From Dactylorhiza incarnata (taxonomy: Eukaryota; Streptophyta; Magnoliopsida; Asparagales; Orchidaceae): a stretch of 64,000 bases of DNA. The notes beneath the pieces are model-generated. The model did no database searches and was not told the origin of the DNA. It worked only from the letters and a program-made list of their open reading frames with translations. Position numbers and translations under genes: made by a program. Each line of letters begins with the position of its first letter. Position 1 is the first letter of the stretch. Of this stretch, positions 11,740-23,043 are shown piece by piece. Where the stretch lies: the NCBI GenBank assembly GCA_033032865.1, contig JAWHQI010000264.1:1302001-1366000 (forward strand). Reading direction: 5' to 3'.

Positions 11740-11767
11740 GACTAGCAAAAAGCTAAGTGTGGGGGTG
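11740..11767 (+). other. polypurine tract of the twin-knuckle element
   Basis: GCTAAGTGTGGGGGTG directly precedes the 3' LTR start at 11768, the expected position of the plus-strand primer. Confidence 0.7.
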
Positions 11768-13242
11768 TGATAACTTCTCAAAAAGAAGTTATCTTGTGAT
11801 TTAATTGTTACCCTTTTGATTAAAATGTTGATAATTATGAGTTAAAATGTTATTAACATGAGTAATATATGTTCTTGTTGAAAGTTTGGATACTATCGTC
11901 ATTTTATATGTTATTGCGCAGAAAATTTGAAGTATCAATCTTGAAGAATCAATGATGGACAATTAATTAAGTGCAGGAAGAAATGTTGCAACATAGTTCG
12001 TAGTTCAGAAAAACATGTTGCAACATCTTGGTCTCTGTTTGATGAAGAAAAGTACATAAACATGTTGTAACATATCCTGCAGTTCAAAAAATGATGTTGC
12101 AACATGCCGACGGTTTCTGACAGATTTAAATACGAAATTACTCCACGTACTTCTGGCGGTTACGATGATGGGTGGTTGCATCTATTTCGCAATTTAACAT
12201 GTCTCGACGGTTGAAAAGAGGATTATTATCGCAGAGGAGAGGGAAGTAGTGGATCATTGATTCAGAAAAAATCGAAGGAGGAGAACTGTTCTAGGGCGTG
12301 AGAAAAGGAGAAAGACGCTCCGGATCTTCATCAAGGAGGACATTTGCGCAATTCTGAGTACAATTTCCTGCAGCGTTTAGATCTCTAAACATCATGTCTT
12401 GTATGATCTATCTAATTTCGTTGTGTTTGATCTTCGTGATGAACTAAATTCTCTTAGTCTCGTATATGTGAGTACTTTGACTCGTGGTAGTGTTTTGTAT
12501 CTTAATTCTGTCATTCTGTGTCATGAATGCTTGAGACTATATCGTTATTGGATTCATGATTTTTATCCTGGAATTTTTGCCTTAAGTTTTCATCTTTAAT
12601 TTGCTTGGCGAGATTCGAGAGAGGAGTCAGGCTAGATGAATGTCTTATTTTGCGCAGCAAGATTCGAGAGAGGAGTTGTGTAATTATTTCACCAAAGTTT
12701 CCGTCTTAATACTACGCTGCGAGATTCGAGAGAGGAGTGGCGTAAGTGTTTCATAAATTTAGTATATCGTTGAAGGGAGAAAGAGATTTCGTCTTCGCGG
12801 TAGCAACATTGATTTGTGTTCTTGTTGTCACTCTCTATTGTTACCTATGTTAGAAATAACTAGGGAAATACGTGGTGAACGAATTTCATAGATCGAGAGA
12901 TCATGTTTTTCATCTTCAAATCGTTGCACGATAGTCATTTTAACATTCATGATAAATCATTTTAAGAAAGCATTACAACAAGCAAGGGAAAGCAATGTAC
13001 GAGACTATCTTCCTAAACTGATTACAAGTATTCTAAAGTAGTTATTATAGAAACTAGATTTATTTCTCGTTGTTAACATAAATCACCTTAATTAATTCAC
13101 TTGGATCTAAAGAAAATGTTAAGCTAGTAATTGCGAGCATTAGATTCGACACTTCCTCGTGGGAACGATACTTTACTTACACTTTATTACTTGAACCGAC
13201 ACGTGCACTTGCGTAAATTATACATCTGTTTCGGGCGTATCA
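11768..13242 (+). repeat. 3' LTR of the twin-knuckle element
   Basis: 1,475 bp, nearly identical to the 5' LTR; differences include CAGCG preceded by G instead of A near 12371, GACTCG for GACACG near 12480 and AAAGCATT for AAAACATT near 12967. It is followed by the TSD CGCCG. Confidence 0.93.
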
Positions 13243-13539
13243 CGCCGCCGTGCGGTGGCACTGTCGCTGCAAGGGTACTATCATGACCGCACGGGGCTCC
13301 GTGCACTGCTTCTCGTAGATATTACATTATATATATATAAGTATATGTTAATTTAATGGTCTGACAACTTTCGTGATCGACCGGGCACGGTCGAACCCTA
13401 GAGGAGCGACCACGGGCGGAGCTGCTCTTATAAGTATACGTTAATTTAATTGATTGTTATAGTGTTTACATGATTTATCCACCGTCGGATTTTAGAGATC
13501 ATTACGTCGTTGGATAGATTTTGTCGATGTTGGGAAAAC
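13243..13539. other. right flank of the element, GC-rich then AT-rich
   Basis: Contains GACCGGGCACGGTCGA near 13380 and other text like the foldback at 6728-7085, so the LTR element may have inserted into one GC-rich repeat. No gene. Confidence 0.4.
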
Positions 13540-14399
13540 GATCTAGCAATCCCGACCAGAGCACCTGTGCGACCGCTTTGTGCGGTATGCAAATTCGCAA
13601 AAAGAACAATACAGTGCAGCAAAATAACAAAGTACACAAAAATTTAACGTGGAAAACCCAATTGGGTGAAAAACCACAGGACGATCGGAGTCCAACCCGG
13701 AAAACCTCCACTAAAAGTTTGTGAAAAATCACACGCACGAATTACAGGTTTTCCCACCGATCCACAAAGGATCTCCACTCTTCCACCACAAATACAATCC
13801 ACAAAGGATTCACACCACCGTTCTTCTCCAACAACACTCACAAACAAAATATTGAAAGAAGAGAACAACAAAAGATGACGGAGTCGTTACCCGGACGGAT
13901 TAAGCAATCCGTCCCAACGTCAAAGATGACGTTCACCAGATCCACGAAGAAGGACGGCTATGTGCAGCACCTTCCAACTACGCTTCCAAATATCCAAGTC
14001 ACGAACAAGATCAGCTACGATTAGCCCCTTCTTAAATCAACAAACGGCGGCGGAATACTCCAAGACAGGCGGCACCAAACATCTTCCAAGGCAGCGACCA
14101 ACAAATCCCAAGGCAGGTGGCCAAATCTCTCTCAAAACAGCGGCAAGAAGTCTCCCATGCGGCACTCCTCTCCAAGAAGGCTCCAGGCGGCAAACCCCTC
14201 TCCAAGAACTCCAGGCGGCAAATCCCTCTCCAAGAACTCCAGGCGGCAGAAAAATTGAGAGGGAGACGGAGGTCTGCGGCAGTTACAAAAAAAAGGAGCG
14301 AGAGAGGGAGAGTTATCAGAAAAAAATGGCAGTTTTTTTTCCTTTTTTTTTATTTTGGAGCCACGGGAGAGAGAGAGGAGAGAGTGGGGGGGGGGGGAG
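13540..14399 (-). mobile_element. probable antisense Copia-like LTR remnant
   Basis: The minus strand reads GTGGTTTTTCACCCAATTGG, GTTTTCCACGTTAAATTTTT and GTACTTTGTTATTTTGC, the usual text of plant Copia R/U5. The left part of this LTR carries tandem CTCCAAGAACTCCAGGCGGC phrases (14170-14250). It ends in a poly-G run (14387-14397) at the insertion point of the next element. The right continuation was not recognised after 20084. Confidence 0.35.
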
Positions 14400-15138
14400 T
14401 GTTGAGTTTGTGAAGTGAGTTGTCGCCCGGCGACAGTGGCTGTCGCCCCGCGACAGTGGGCGAGTATCATACTCGCCGCCGAGTAGGCATCTGCCTATAA
14501 ATACGGGGGTACCCCCCCCCCCCTAAAGAGCATCCATTCTGAAAGTGGCGAGTAGAGACTTCAGAAGTGGCGAGTATCATCAACTCTGAGCGAGTTAGAG
14601 ATACCAGAGCGCTACCCGGCGAGCATCGGACTTGGAGTAAGTTCGGCAGGCGAGCATCGGACTTGGAGCGAGTTCGGCGAGCTCTCTAGAGCGAGTAGCG
14701 ATTAGAGGAGATATCGCCCGGCGACAGTGGATATCGCCCGACGACAGCGAGGAGGAAAGGAAGCGCGCGCGGCGAGCGTGCGAGTATCCTGGAGTTCGAG
14801 CAGTGAGCTTGCGAGTATCTGGAGCGCGAGCAGCGAGCTTGCGAGGATCGGAGCTATCGCCCAGGCGACAGTCAATATCGCCCGGCGACAGCGAGAAGCG
14901 AGCTTCTGTGGCGAGGAGCGAGTATTGGAGCGAGTATCACCATCCTGGTGTGCTCGGGAGGAGGAGCGGACCTTGTCCGTGACCAGAGTGTTACTTCTTT
15001 TGGCTGTTGTGATTCAAGTTGGATGCAACTTGTATTCAGCCGTGTGAATTTGTAATTGATTGCCTAGTTGAGAAATATAAATCTTCCTTGTCCATTGTTG
15101 GTTCACTTGATCGATAGCAGACCCAAAAAAATTTAACA
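14400..15138 (+). repeat. 5' LTR of the Copia element
   Basis: 739 bp. TATA box TATAAATA at 14496-14503, followed by a C run. It holds six short inverted repeats of the form (T)GTCGCC-C-GGCGAC(A) or TATCGCC..GGCGACAG, at 14421, 14441, 14711, 14731 and near 14846 and 14876, plus many GCGAG phrases. The frame 14727-15047 within it is a shadow. Confidence 0.95.
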
Positions 15139-15150
15139 TGGTATCAGAGG
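15139..15150 (+). other. primer binding site, tRNA-iMet type
   Basis: TGGTATCAGAGG directly follows the LTR; the plant consensus is TGGTATCAGAGC. Confidence 0.85.
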
Positions 15151-15200
15151 GAGGTTGCTGAAGCAGCGCCTGCTATCGGAGTTCAAGGTTGTCTTCCAAG

Positions 15201-16706
15201 ATGGACGGCGGAGGAGGATTTGCGAGAGGACTAGGAATCGAGCTGCTCACCCAGACCAACTACAAAAAGTGGAGATCATGCATGGAGAGCTACCTGCTTG
15301 GAGAGGATCTCTGGGAGGTAGTTGGTGGTGGAGAGCAAGAGGAAGTTGTAGCTGCCGGGGATAATGGTCCAGCTGTGAGAGCTTGGAGGAAGACCAACGC
15401 CAAGGCAGCGTTCACCCTGAAGAGAGCCATATCACCTGACTTGTTCGACCACATCATTAGTTGCCAGTCAGCGTCTGCGATTTGGATAGCCCTCGATGGG
15501 TTATTCAACAAGAAGAATGTGGCTCGGCTACAATTCCTGGAGAATGAGTTGGCGAAGTCGACTCAAGGCGAGATGGCTATATCCACCTTCTTCCTGAAGG
15601 TGAAGAACCTATGCGGGGAGATCTCGACCTTGGATCCTGAAGAGCCAATCTCAGAGGCGAAGCTGAAGCGGCACATACTCCGAGGTTTGAGGAGGGAGTA
15701 TGTCACCTTCGTTACTTCCGTGCAAGGATGGGCTATTCAGCCCTCCCTTCTGGAGCTAGAGAACCTGCTATCGTCACAGGAGAGCTTGGCGAAGCAGATG
15801 GCGGGAGTATCCATCTCAGGAGGATATGGCGAGGCGTTGTTCTCAGGAAAGAGGAGATCCTGGGACAAGAGAAAGAAGAACTCCGGAGATGGACCTTCAA
15901 CGTCCTCTCAGGGAGACGGGAGGAAGTTCCTCCCTGTGTACGATGAGAAGAGGAGATCCCTTTGCTTTGCCTGTAAGAGGTACGGGCACATGACAAAGGA
16001 TTGCCGGTCTAATCTCCAGGCCGGTCATGTTGCTGAGAGAGGTGGAGACCATCGAAGAGGTGGAGGAAGAGGTGGAGGTCACCAGGGCGGTGAGAGGGGA
16101 GACAATTGTTTCCTGGCAGAGATGACGGCAACGTCGGTCGATGTCTTAGCGTCCATCAACCTCGAGGACGACTGGATAGTGGATTCCGGTTGCGGGCATC
16201 ATCTCACAGGAGATATGTCGAAGTTCGCCTCCTCGGCAACATATGAGGGGTCAGATGCTATCATCACTGCGGATGATACAGTGCATCCAGTGGAGCGAGA
16301 AGGGAAGGTGTCCCTTGGGAGCAGAGAGAAGCCAGTGACACTGAAGAGTGTCTATCATGTGCCTGGCATGAAGAAGAACCTCTTCTCAGTGGCAAACGTC
16401 GTGGATGCTGGATACCACGTCCTGTTTGGACCAAAGGAAGTGAAGTTCTTGAAGAACCTTTCGTCTGTCGACGCTGACGTCACGCTCACCGGGAGAAGGG
16501 TGAAGGATTTGTATGTCCTGTCTGCAAATGCCTATGTGGACAAGCTGAAGACAAACGACAGCGCTGTGATCTGGCATGAGAGGCTGGGTCATGTGGGTAT
16601 GGACAAGCTGAAGATGATGGCGGCAAAGGGCCTAGTGAATGGCCTGCCTCATCTCACTTCCTACGGCGACGGCCATGTGTGCGACGGATGCCAATATGGA
16701 AAGTAA
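15201..16706 (+). pseudogene. Copia gag-protease-pre-integrase part, ends in nonsense codon
   Basis: 501 codons from the ATG at 15201 (an upstream TTG at 15189 is not needed). Gag of the UBN2 type covers about residues 20-200. The CCHC knuckle CFACKRYGHMTKDC is at about 255-268. The aspartic protease motif WIVDSGCGHH is near 325; the usual plant form is DSGAS.H, so the active-site Asp is kept but the next residues are unusual. The GAG-pre-integrase domain (HERLGHVGMDKL) is near 460. The frame ends at TAA 16704-16706 just after CDGCQYGK, where intact elements read on into integrase. Confidence 0.9.
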
Positions 16707-17275
16707 CATCGACTTCCATTTGACAAGTCGGAGACCAGGTGTAAGGCACCTCTTGAGTGCGTACATGCTGACGTGATGGGGACGTGTGCCACCCGTACTT
16801 ATGGAGGCAATAAGTATGCGCTGGTTCTGGTGGATGACTACACCCGCTATACGCGGGTATACTTTCTGAGAGAGAAGTCAGAAGTATTCAAGAAGTTCCA
16901 AGAGTGGAAGGAACTTGTGGAGGGGAGGCTGAACCGCAGAGTCAAGAAGCTGAGGAGCGACAATGGAGGGGAGTTTACCTCCAATGAGTTTGCTTCTTTC
17001 TGCAGGAGGTTCGGCATTCGGCGGGAGCTCTCCTGCGCTCACACCCCTCAGCAGAATGGGGTGGCAGAGAGGAAGATCCGCCATCTGGTGGAGACTACCA
17101 GGAGTTGGCTACATGCCAAGAGCATTCCCAAGGCCTTGTGGGTGGAGGGAATGACGTGTGCTACTCATGTGATCAACATGCTACCTCTGAGTCCTAACAG
17201 GATGGTGTCTCCACACCAGCTCATGTTCGGGGAGAAGCCCAATGTGGGTCACATGAAGGTGTTCGGTTCTACCTG
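16707..17275 (+). pseudogene. Copia integrase core, continues in frame after the stop
   Basis: Reads on in the same frame after the TAA. It shows the catalytic Asp in VHADVMG, the second Asp in SDNGGEF and the Glu in HTPQQNGVAERK, so the DDE triad is complete. Near 17275 the frame changes (a GG where one G fits), after which this frame runs 26 more codons to a stop at 17354 while the true frame continues in 17281-17943. Confidence 0.88.
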
Positions 17276-17943
17276 GCTTCGTGCACATCCCGGACGCTCA
17301 GAGAACAAAGTTGGAGCCGAAGGCGAAGAAGTGTATCTTCATCGGCTACGATGAGCGGAAGAAGGGGTGGAAGTGCATGGATCCGCAGACTCACAGGTTC
17401 GTCGTCTCGCGCGACGTTGTGTTTGACGAACTGGTCTCATACCAGGGAGTCTCTACTGTGGAGCTGCCGGAGAGTGGAGAAGCTAGCAGGGAAGAGGAGT
17501 GGGTCGCTGAGGACCCTACTGTGGAGTTGGAGTTATCTCCAAGTGCTCCATTGCCATCTGGCTCAGGAGGAGCTTCTGGCTCAGGGGGAGCTACGAACTC
17601 AAGTAGCAGGGAGAGCACCGCTACAGGAGGAGTTCTGAGAGGAGCTCAGAGAGGAGCTCAAGCAGAGGAGTCTACCGGAGTGGTAGATAGTGGCCAAGCC
17701 TTGAGGAGGTCGAAGAGGACGATCGTCCCGCCTGCTCGTTATAAGGAGGGGAACTTCGTGAGTCTGGTTTCCTGCTTCTTCGCAGGACCACTCGATGAGA
17801 GGGAACCTGCCTGCTTTGAGGATGCAGCTGGCATCAAGGAGTGGGACGCAGCCATGATCGAGGAGATGGAGGCCCTAGAGAAGAACGAGACATGGGACCT
17901 GGTTCCCATGGTGGAGGGCATCAAACCTGTCACCTGTAAATGA
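17276..17943 (+). pseudogene. Copia integrase C terminus and linker to RT
   Basis: Starts with the conserved HIPDAQRTKL..KAKKCIFIGYDE segment. It passes through a Ser/Gly-rich linker (about codons 75-130) into the RT N-terminal region ...KNETWDLVPM. It stops at TGA 17941-17943 at the position where related elements have Trp in C(K/R)WVYKVK. Confidence 0.85.
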
Positions 17944-19350
17944 GTGTACAAGGTTAAGAAGAGGGCTGATGGAGAAGTGGAGCGGTACAAGGCGAGGCTT
18001 GTCGCTCGAGGCTTCTCACAGACCTACGGAGAGGAATACGAGGAGACCTTCAGTCCTGTAGCGAAGATGACGTCGGTGAGGACGATCATTGCTTTGGCAG
18101 CGCGCCGAGGATGGAAGCTGTGGCAGCTTGATGTGAAGAATGCGTTCCTGTATGGAGAGATCGACAAGGACATATTCATGGTGCAACCGCCTGGATACGT
18201 GTCCAAGTCTCAGCCACATCATGTCTGCAAGCTGAAGAAGGCCCTCTATGGTCTGAAACAGGCGCCGAAAGCCTGGTATGGGAAGATTGCGGAGTACTTG
18301 CAGTTCTGCGGCTACGATGCCTCAGACTCGGACTCCAGCATGTTCGTGAAGAAGGATGGAGGTCTTCACGTACTGGTGCTGCTATACGTCGACGACATGA
18401 TCGTGACAGGGAACAACCCTGAGGAGGTCGCGGCGCTGAGAGAGCAGCTTTCCATACGCTTCGAGATGAAGGATCTTGGTGAACTGCACCATTTCCTTGG
18501 TCTCCAAGTAGAGAAGAGAAGAGGCGGACTGAATGTTTCCCAGAGGGCATATGCCGAGAGGATCGTCGAGAGATTCGGCATAAAGGAGGGGAAGAGCAGT
18601 TCCGTTCCTCTGGAGGCGGGGCTGAAGCTTCGGAAGGAAGAGGGGAGAATTCTTCCTGATCCGAAGATCTTTCGGGCACTGGTGGGGAGTCTTATATACT
18701 TGACTATCACAAGGCCGGACATCGCCTTTGCTGTCGGCCGAGTAAGTCGGTATATGCAGGAGCCGCGGAAGCCTCATCTGGAGGCAGCCAAGGGGATTCT
18801 GAAGTATGTGAAGGGCACCCTTGAGATGGGGTTGTCCTATGAGGAGAAGTCTGACTTCAAGCTGCACGGGTACACGGATGCAGACTATGGAGGTGACGCT
18901 GATGATCGCAAGTCGACATCAGGGTATGTGTTCTTGTGTGGAGCAGCTGCTATCTCGTGGTGTAGCAAGAAGCAGGACTCCATTTCCCTTTCCACCACGG
19001 AGGCCGAGTACAAGGCGTCGTCCTTAGCAGCTCAGGAGTGTGTCTGGCTAAGGAGACTAGTGGAGGATGTGGACGAAGAGGTCAGCGGACCTACTGTGCT
19101 GCGTGGGGACAACGAGAGTGCATTGAAACTGGTAACCAATCCAGTTTGTCATGCAAGGACCAAGCACATTGAGATCGAGCATCACTTCATCAGAGAGAAT
19201 GTGCTGGGAGGCTTGATCGATGTGGAGCATGTGCGGAGTGAAGACAACCTTGCGGACATATTCACAAAGCCCCTATCTGCGGGGCCGTTCCGGAGGCTTC
19301 GCTCCTTGCTTGGTGTTGTTCCCGGAGTTCACTTCAAGGGGGAGTGTTGA
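17944..19350 (+). pseudogene. Copia reverse transcriptase and RNase H
   Basis: 468 codons in frame with the previous segment. RT motifs: LDVKNAFLYGEI, the YVDD box in LLYVDDMIVTG, and LGELHHFLGLQVE. RNase H: YTDADYGGD, STTEAEY and RGDNESALKL. Ends EC* just inside the 3' LTR. Catalytic residues look intact; only the upstream lesions disable expression. Confidence 0.92.
19331..19344 (+). other. polypurine tract of the Copia element
   Basis: ACTTCAAGGGGGAG immediately before the 3' LTR. Confidence 0.75.
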
Positions 19351-20079
19351 GTTTGTGAAGTGAGCTGTCGCCCGGCGACAGTGGCTGTCGCCCAGCGACA
19401 GTGGGCGAGTATCATACTCGCCGCCGAGTAGGCATCTGCCTATAAATACAGGGGTACCCCCCCCTAAAGAGCATCCATTTTGAAAGTGGCGAGTAGAGAC
19501 TTCAGAAGTGGCGAGTATCATCAACTCTGAGCGAGTTAGAGATACCAGAGCGCTACCCGGCGAGCATCGGACTTGGAGTAAGTTCGGCAGGCGAGCATCG
19601 GACTTGGAGCGAGTTCGGCGAGCTCTCTAGAGCGAGTAGCGAGTAGAGGAGATATCGCCCGGCGACAGTGGATATCGCCCGGCGACAGCGAGGAGGAAAG
19701 GAAGCGCGCGCGGCGAGCGTGCGAGTATCCTGGAGTGCGAGCAGTGAGCTTGCGAGTATCTGGAGCGCGAGCAGCGAGCTTGCGAGGATCGGAGCTATCG
19801 CCCAGGCGACAGTCAATATCGCCCGGCGACAGCGAGAAGCGAGCTTCTGTGGCGAGGAGCGAGTATTGGAGCGAGTATCACCATCCTGGTGTGCTCGGGA
19901 GGAGGAGCGGACATTGTCCGTGACCAGAGTGTTACTTCTTTTGGCTGTTGTGATTCAAGTTGGATGCAACTTGTATTCAGCCGTGTGAATTTATAATTGA
20001 TTGCCTAGTTGAGAAATATAAATCTTCCTTGTCCATTGTTGGTTCACTTGATCGATAGCAGACCCAAAAAAATTTAACA
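19345..20079 (+). repeat. 3' LTR of the Copia element
   Basis: 735 bp with the same ends and TATA box (19441-19448). It differs from the 5' LTR by a shorter C run and roughly ten single changes. Followed by TSD GGGAG. Confidence 0.95.
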
Positions 20080-20084
20080 GGGAG

Positions 20085-21300
20085 ATTTTGATATTATTAT
20101 ATATAACCAAATATATATAAACATATATATAGCAAAAAACTGCCTCCCCTTTGCTTGGATATCCGCACACCATAAATATTTGAGTCAATTTGAAATCACG
20201 AGCCGAGTCCGTCCCGCGCGCCCGGTGATTTTTACCGCCACGGATGAGAACCACACCCAACAGTCGAGAAGATCAATTTCCATAGTAAGAACGCTACGAT
20301 CCGACGACCGAATTGAAAGTTATGATATTAGTTTGAATTTAAATAAAAAGGATATGTAATTTTTACTATTGAAATTATATAAGATTCCGAAATAATATTA
20401 AAAGTATGCCGACATTTGACCACATTAATATCAACTTACTTTAAGATATGTAAGAAAATAATATAAGAGCCAGCCAGCTGGATAAGATTTAAGAGCTTTG
20501 TGTATTGATATGGAGAAGCCCAATTCCAATCTCATTATTCTTTTGCAAATTACTGACCCTAAAGCCAAAGACAAATTTATTTATAAATGTTTTAAGATAC
20601 AATTCAAATTATTAATATTTTCAATTTTTTTTTTAATTTTAATTACTTAAAAACTCATTTTTTTTAATTTTAAAAAAAACTAGAAAATGAATAATTAATT
20701 ATTATAAGCAATAACTATCAAGTGTTAGAGTGAATAATAATAAAAAATCAACTTTAAATTTCATTATTTTAATTACTACCCAATTATATATCACTTATAA
20801 GTTAGTATTTTTGTTAATTTATAAAAAACAGAGAAAATTTAATTTTAAATTACTATTAAATAATAATTATTTATACTACGACGATTAAATAAACAAATTT
20901 GATTTTAGAATATTATTAACTATTGTAATTAATTATATAATATTAATATAATGTAGACATAATTTTGTTATATATATATATTTTAATAAATATGTATACT
21001 ACTCACATAAAAAAAATCTTGTATCCACCACCTTTTACATCCAAGAATTAAACTATGTAATTGAAATTCTAAATTATACAGCTTTTTGAATAATTAAATT
21101 TAAATTTAAATCAATTTTAATTATAACATTAACTCAATTTTTTTTAAAGTAAATATACAAACAACATTGCAGAGGAATATTAAACATTAACAACTACAAG
21201 GAGTATTACAATAAGATAAAACATTAATCAACATCCAAAACAATAAAGAAACTATTACAAGTAGACAAAGATTCACAACTATTACCTTAGAGAAATATTT
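20085..21300. other. very AT-rich spacer, no gene seen
   Basis: Long A/T tracts; no open frames with motifs. It probably includes the body of the Helitron-like element that ends at 21331. Confidence 0.5.
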
Positions 21301-21302
21301 AG

Positions 21303-21331
21303 GTGCGTGTAACGCACGGTGATCATACTAG
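21303..21331 (+). mobile_element. Helitron-like 3' terminus
   Basis: Hairpin GTGCGT-GTA-ACGCAC (21303-21317) is followed ten bases later by CTAG (21328-21331), the standard Helitron spacing. The next base is A where T is expected. The 5' end was not found. Confidence 0.45.
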
Positions 21332-21539
21332 ATCATCGTGCGGGAGCAAATATAGCCGTAAGATCTGTGATTCAACGGTGTCTATTATTTGTAAAAATAT
21401 TTGTGTAATACGATCATACTGAAAGTGACATTATTTTAGATAAATCAAGCGAAAATTCATGCCGACAAAAATTCATACGCACCACGGTAATTCAAATTAA
21501 ATACCATCAATGGATATACGTATTTTACATTATATTGAT

Positions 21540-21687
21540 CGCATAAAAATCACTTATAAGTTATAACTTATAAGTAGTTCTGTATTTTAATAATTTCTTT
21601 TCGTCCTCGTCCCACATCACTCGCTCCCCCTCTCTATTCTACGTATCAGTTGGATGGCAACAGGATTGCGGCGGATGACGTAAGCTA
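21540..21687 (+). promoter_or_regulatory. probable promoter and 5' leader of the coiled-coil gene
   Basis: A TATA-rich palindromic stretch ACTTATAAGTTATAACTTAT (about 21551-21570) lies about 120 bp before the ATG at 21688, followed by a CT-rich leader (CTCGCTCCCCCTCTC) typical of plant 5' UTRs. Confidence 0.4.
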
Positions 21688-22038
21688 ATGAGTGAGCTAC
21701 CGGCACGAAGCCGTATTCCGGCGGAAACGCCGGAGGCGGTTTTATCCTCGCTATCTGGAGTCCCGCCGGATCGGATACTCCGCCGTCGCCGGCGGAGCCG
21801 GATTCCCGCATTTACAGCCGGTGGCGGAAGCGGCAGCAGACGAAGGATCCCGGCCACTCCTCTTGTACAATGGAAATTCAAAGAAAAAGTAGATCCGTCC
21901 GGTGAGATTATCCGGAAGGATATGGAGGAGATCGGCGAGGTGCGGCCGGCTGTTTCAGCGCGGAGGCTGGCGTCCTGGATCTGGGATCTTCAGCTCCAGG
22001 ATGCCAGTGGTGGGGAGAAGAAAGATCTTAGATCCGAG
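21688..22038 (+). CDS. exon 1 of a USO1-like/At5g41620-family coiled-coil protein gene
   Basis: 117 codons from ATG 21688 to a donor GAG|GTTTGT (phase 0). The N-terminal part is basic (RRRRR near 33-37). Residues about 55-62 read ATPLVQWKF and about 91-100 SARRLASWIW, matching the conserved N-terminal TP.(V/P).W and VSAR(K/R)LA..(L/I)W blocks of plant coiled-coil proteins annotated as USO1-like, golgin-like or actin-cytoskeleton-regulatory-complex-like. The frame runs past the donor to a stop at 22090, but codons after 22038 do not look like the family. The rest of the protein is 39 kb away. Function in these families is poorly known; the trichome protein BRANCHLESS TRICHOME is a relative (from memory). 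Confidence 0.72.
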
Positions 22039-23043
22039 GTTTGTGAATCTGTGATTTGTTACATTCTTGGTTACGAACATATTTCTCCTTAGGGTTTCGA
22101 ATTGGTTAGCTTGCGAGATTTTGGGTTTGCTGGCTTGAAAACATGAGATCTTAGCATCCTTATTAAGAAAATGTTTCGCGCTTCTTCCTTTCCTTGATTA
22201 AATGTTTGTCTGCCCTAATCTATTTGTCCACAGTTTCTTGAAAGCTGAAATCTTGCCAGATTATTTTATTTTTAACTTCATCCTTTTCAGAATTTAAAAC
22301 TCCAAGGGGCTTATATTCTTAGGAGGGTAGAACAGTAGAGGTTCAGATTGAGCTCACTAAACTATTAGCTGAACACCAATCGCTTTAATTTCTTATGTAC
22401 TCCAGGCCTGCTTCGATGCAAGTAGAATTTAATAATTTCAGATTTATAAATTTTAATCTAGTAGGATTTATTAGGTTTTATCAAATCCGGTTGATGTATC
22501 AACAAAAGTTACCTAATTACTCTTAAATGCAGTATATTAATAATCATAATCAGACTCAGGGCATATTATATTTTAATTAGGATTTTAATGATTAATTATT
22601 TTATCTTCTAGTTAATTATGAATTGGTTAATTCACTACTTGACTAAACTAAGTAATTATTCATTGTATCTGATGGCCTCAATCTTCACACTCTCATCATC
22701 AAAGACATGCAAAGCTTATAAAAATTTCCAGTTGTCTCATAGAACCACAAATTTCGCATGAGTTTACCCAAAAGATTACACTGCAACAGGTATTCACAGA
22801 GTATTAGTATTCACAAACATTATGGTATTCACTGACCGTCGTTGCCCAGAAAAAATAAACAGATGTTTCGAGATATAAAAAGAAAAATGTATTCACATTC
22901 AATATTACATAAGACACAAATAGGTGAACAAAATCTCTTTTCATCGATGTCTGCCCAAATTTCGCCATACTCGTTGTCGATGACCAGGATGATAGCTTGA
23001 TTCCTACACAAAGCCGAAGATCTCGCCGACGAGCCATCTTCTA

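Larger units (their letters stand above)
10140..11767 (+). other. non-coding 3' interior of the twin-knuckle element
   Basis: No coding frame. At about 10490-10535 there is CTAGGAACTAGCAAAAG followed by AAGTGTGGGGGTGGGATAAC, a near copy of the true polypurine tract and LTR start at 11737-11775. This suggests an internal duplicated or decayed second PPT. The 3-copy array at 11030-11240 lies between them. Confidence 0.6.
7143..13242 (+). mobile_element. complete non-autonomous LTR retrotransposon (twin-knuckle element)
   Basis: The 6,100-bp element has LTRs 7143-8608 and 11768-13242. Both begin TGATAACTTC and end GGGCGTATCA, and they are flanked by a perfect TSD CGCCG (7138-7142, 13243-13247). 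The LTRs differ by about 8 substitutions and one short indel (counted by eye), so insertion is recent. The primer site matches plant tRNA-Asp (8615-8632). The 3.2-kb interior holds one 427-codon frame and no protease, RT, RNase H or integrase, so it must borrow enzymes. The tRNA-Asp primer and TGATAAC ends fit an Athila-like helper (inference). Confidence 0.92.
14400..20079 (+). mobile_element. full-length Copia retrotransposon, disabled
   Basis: The 5,680-bp element has LTRs 14400-15138 and 19345-20079 (TGTTGAG...TTTAACA) and a perfect TSD GGGAG (14395-14399, 20080-20084). The primer site is of the initiator-Met type (15139) and the polypurine tract is at 19331-19344. Order gag, protease, integrase, RT, RNase H defines Copia. 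The single gag-pol frame is broken by TAA at 16704, a one-base frame change near 17275 and TGA at 17941. The LTRs are almost identical, so the copy is young but cannot make its own polyprotein. Copia lineage not assigned. Confidence 0.95.

Noticed and set aside
12399..12599. 66-codon frame in the 3' LTR of the twin-knuckle element
   Set aside because: No motif, absent from a coding context, and the 5' LTR copy differs at its start region.
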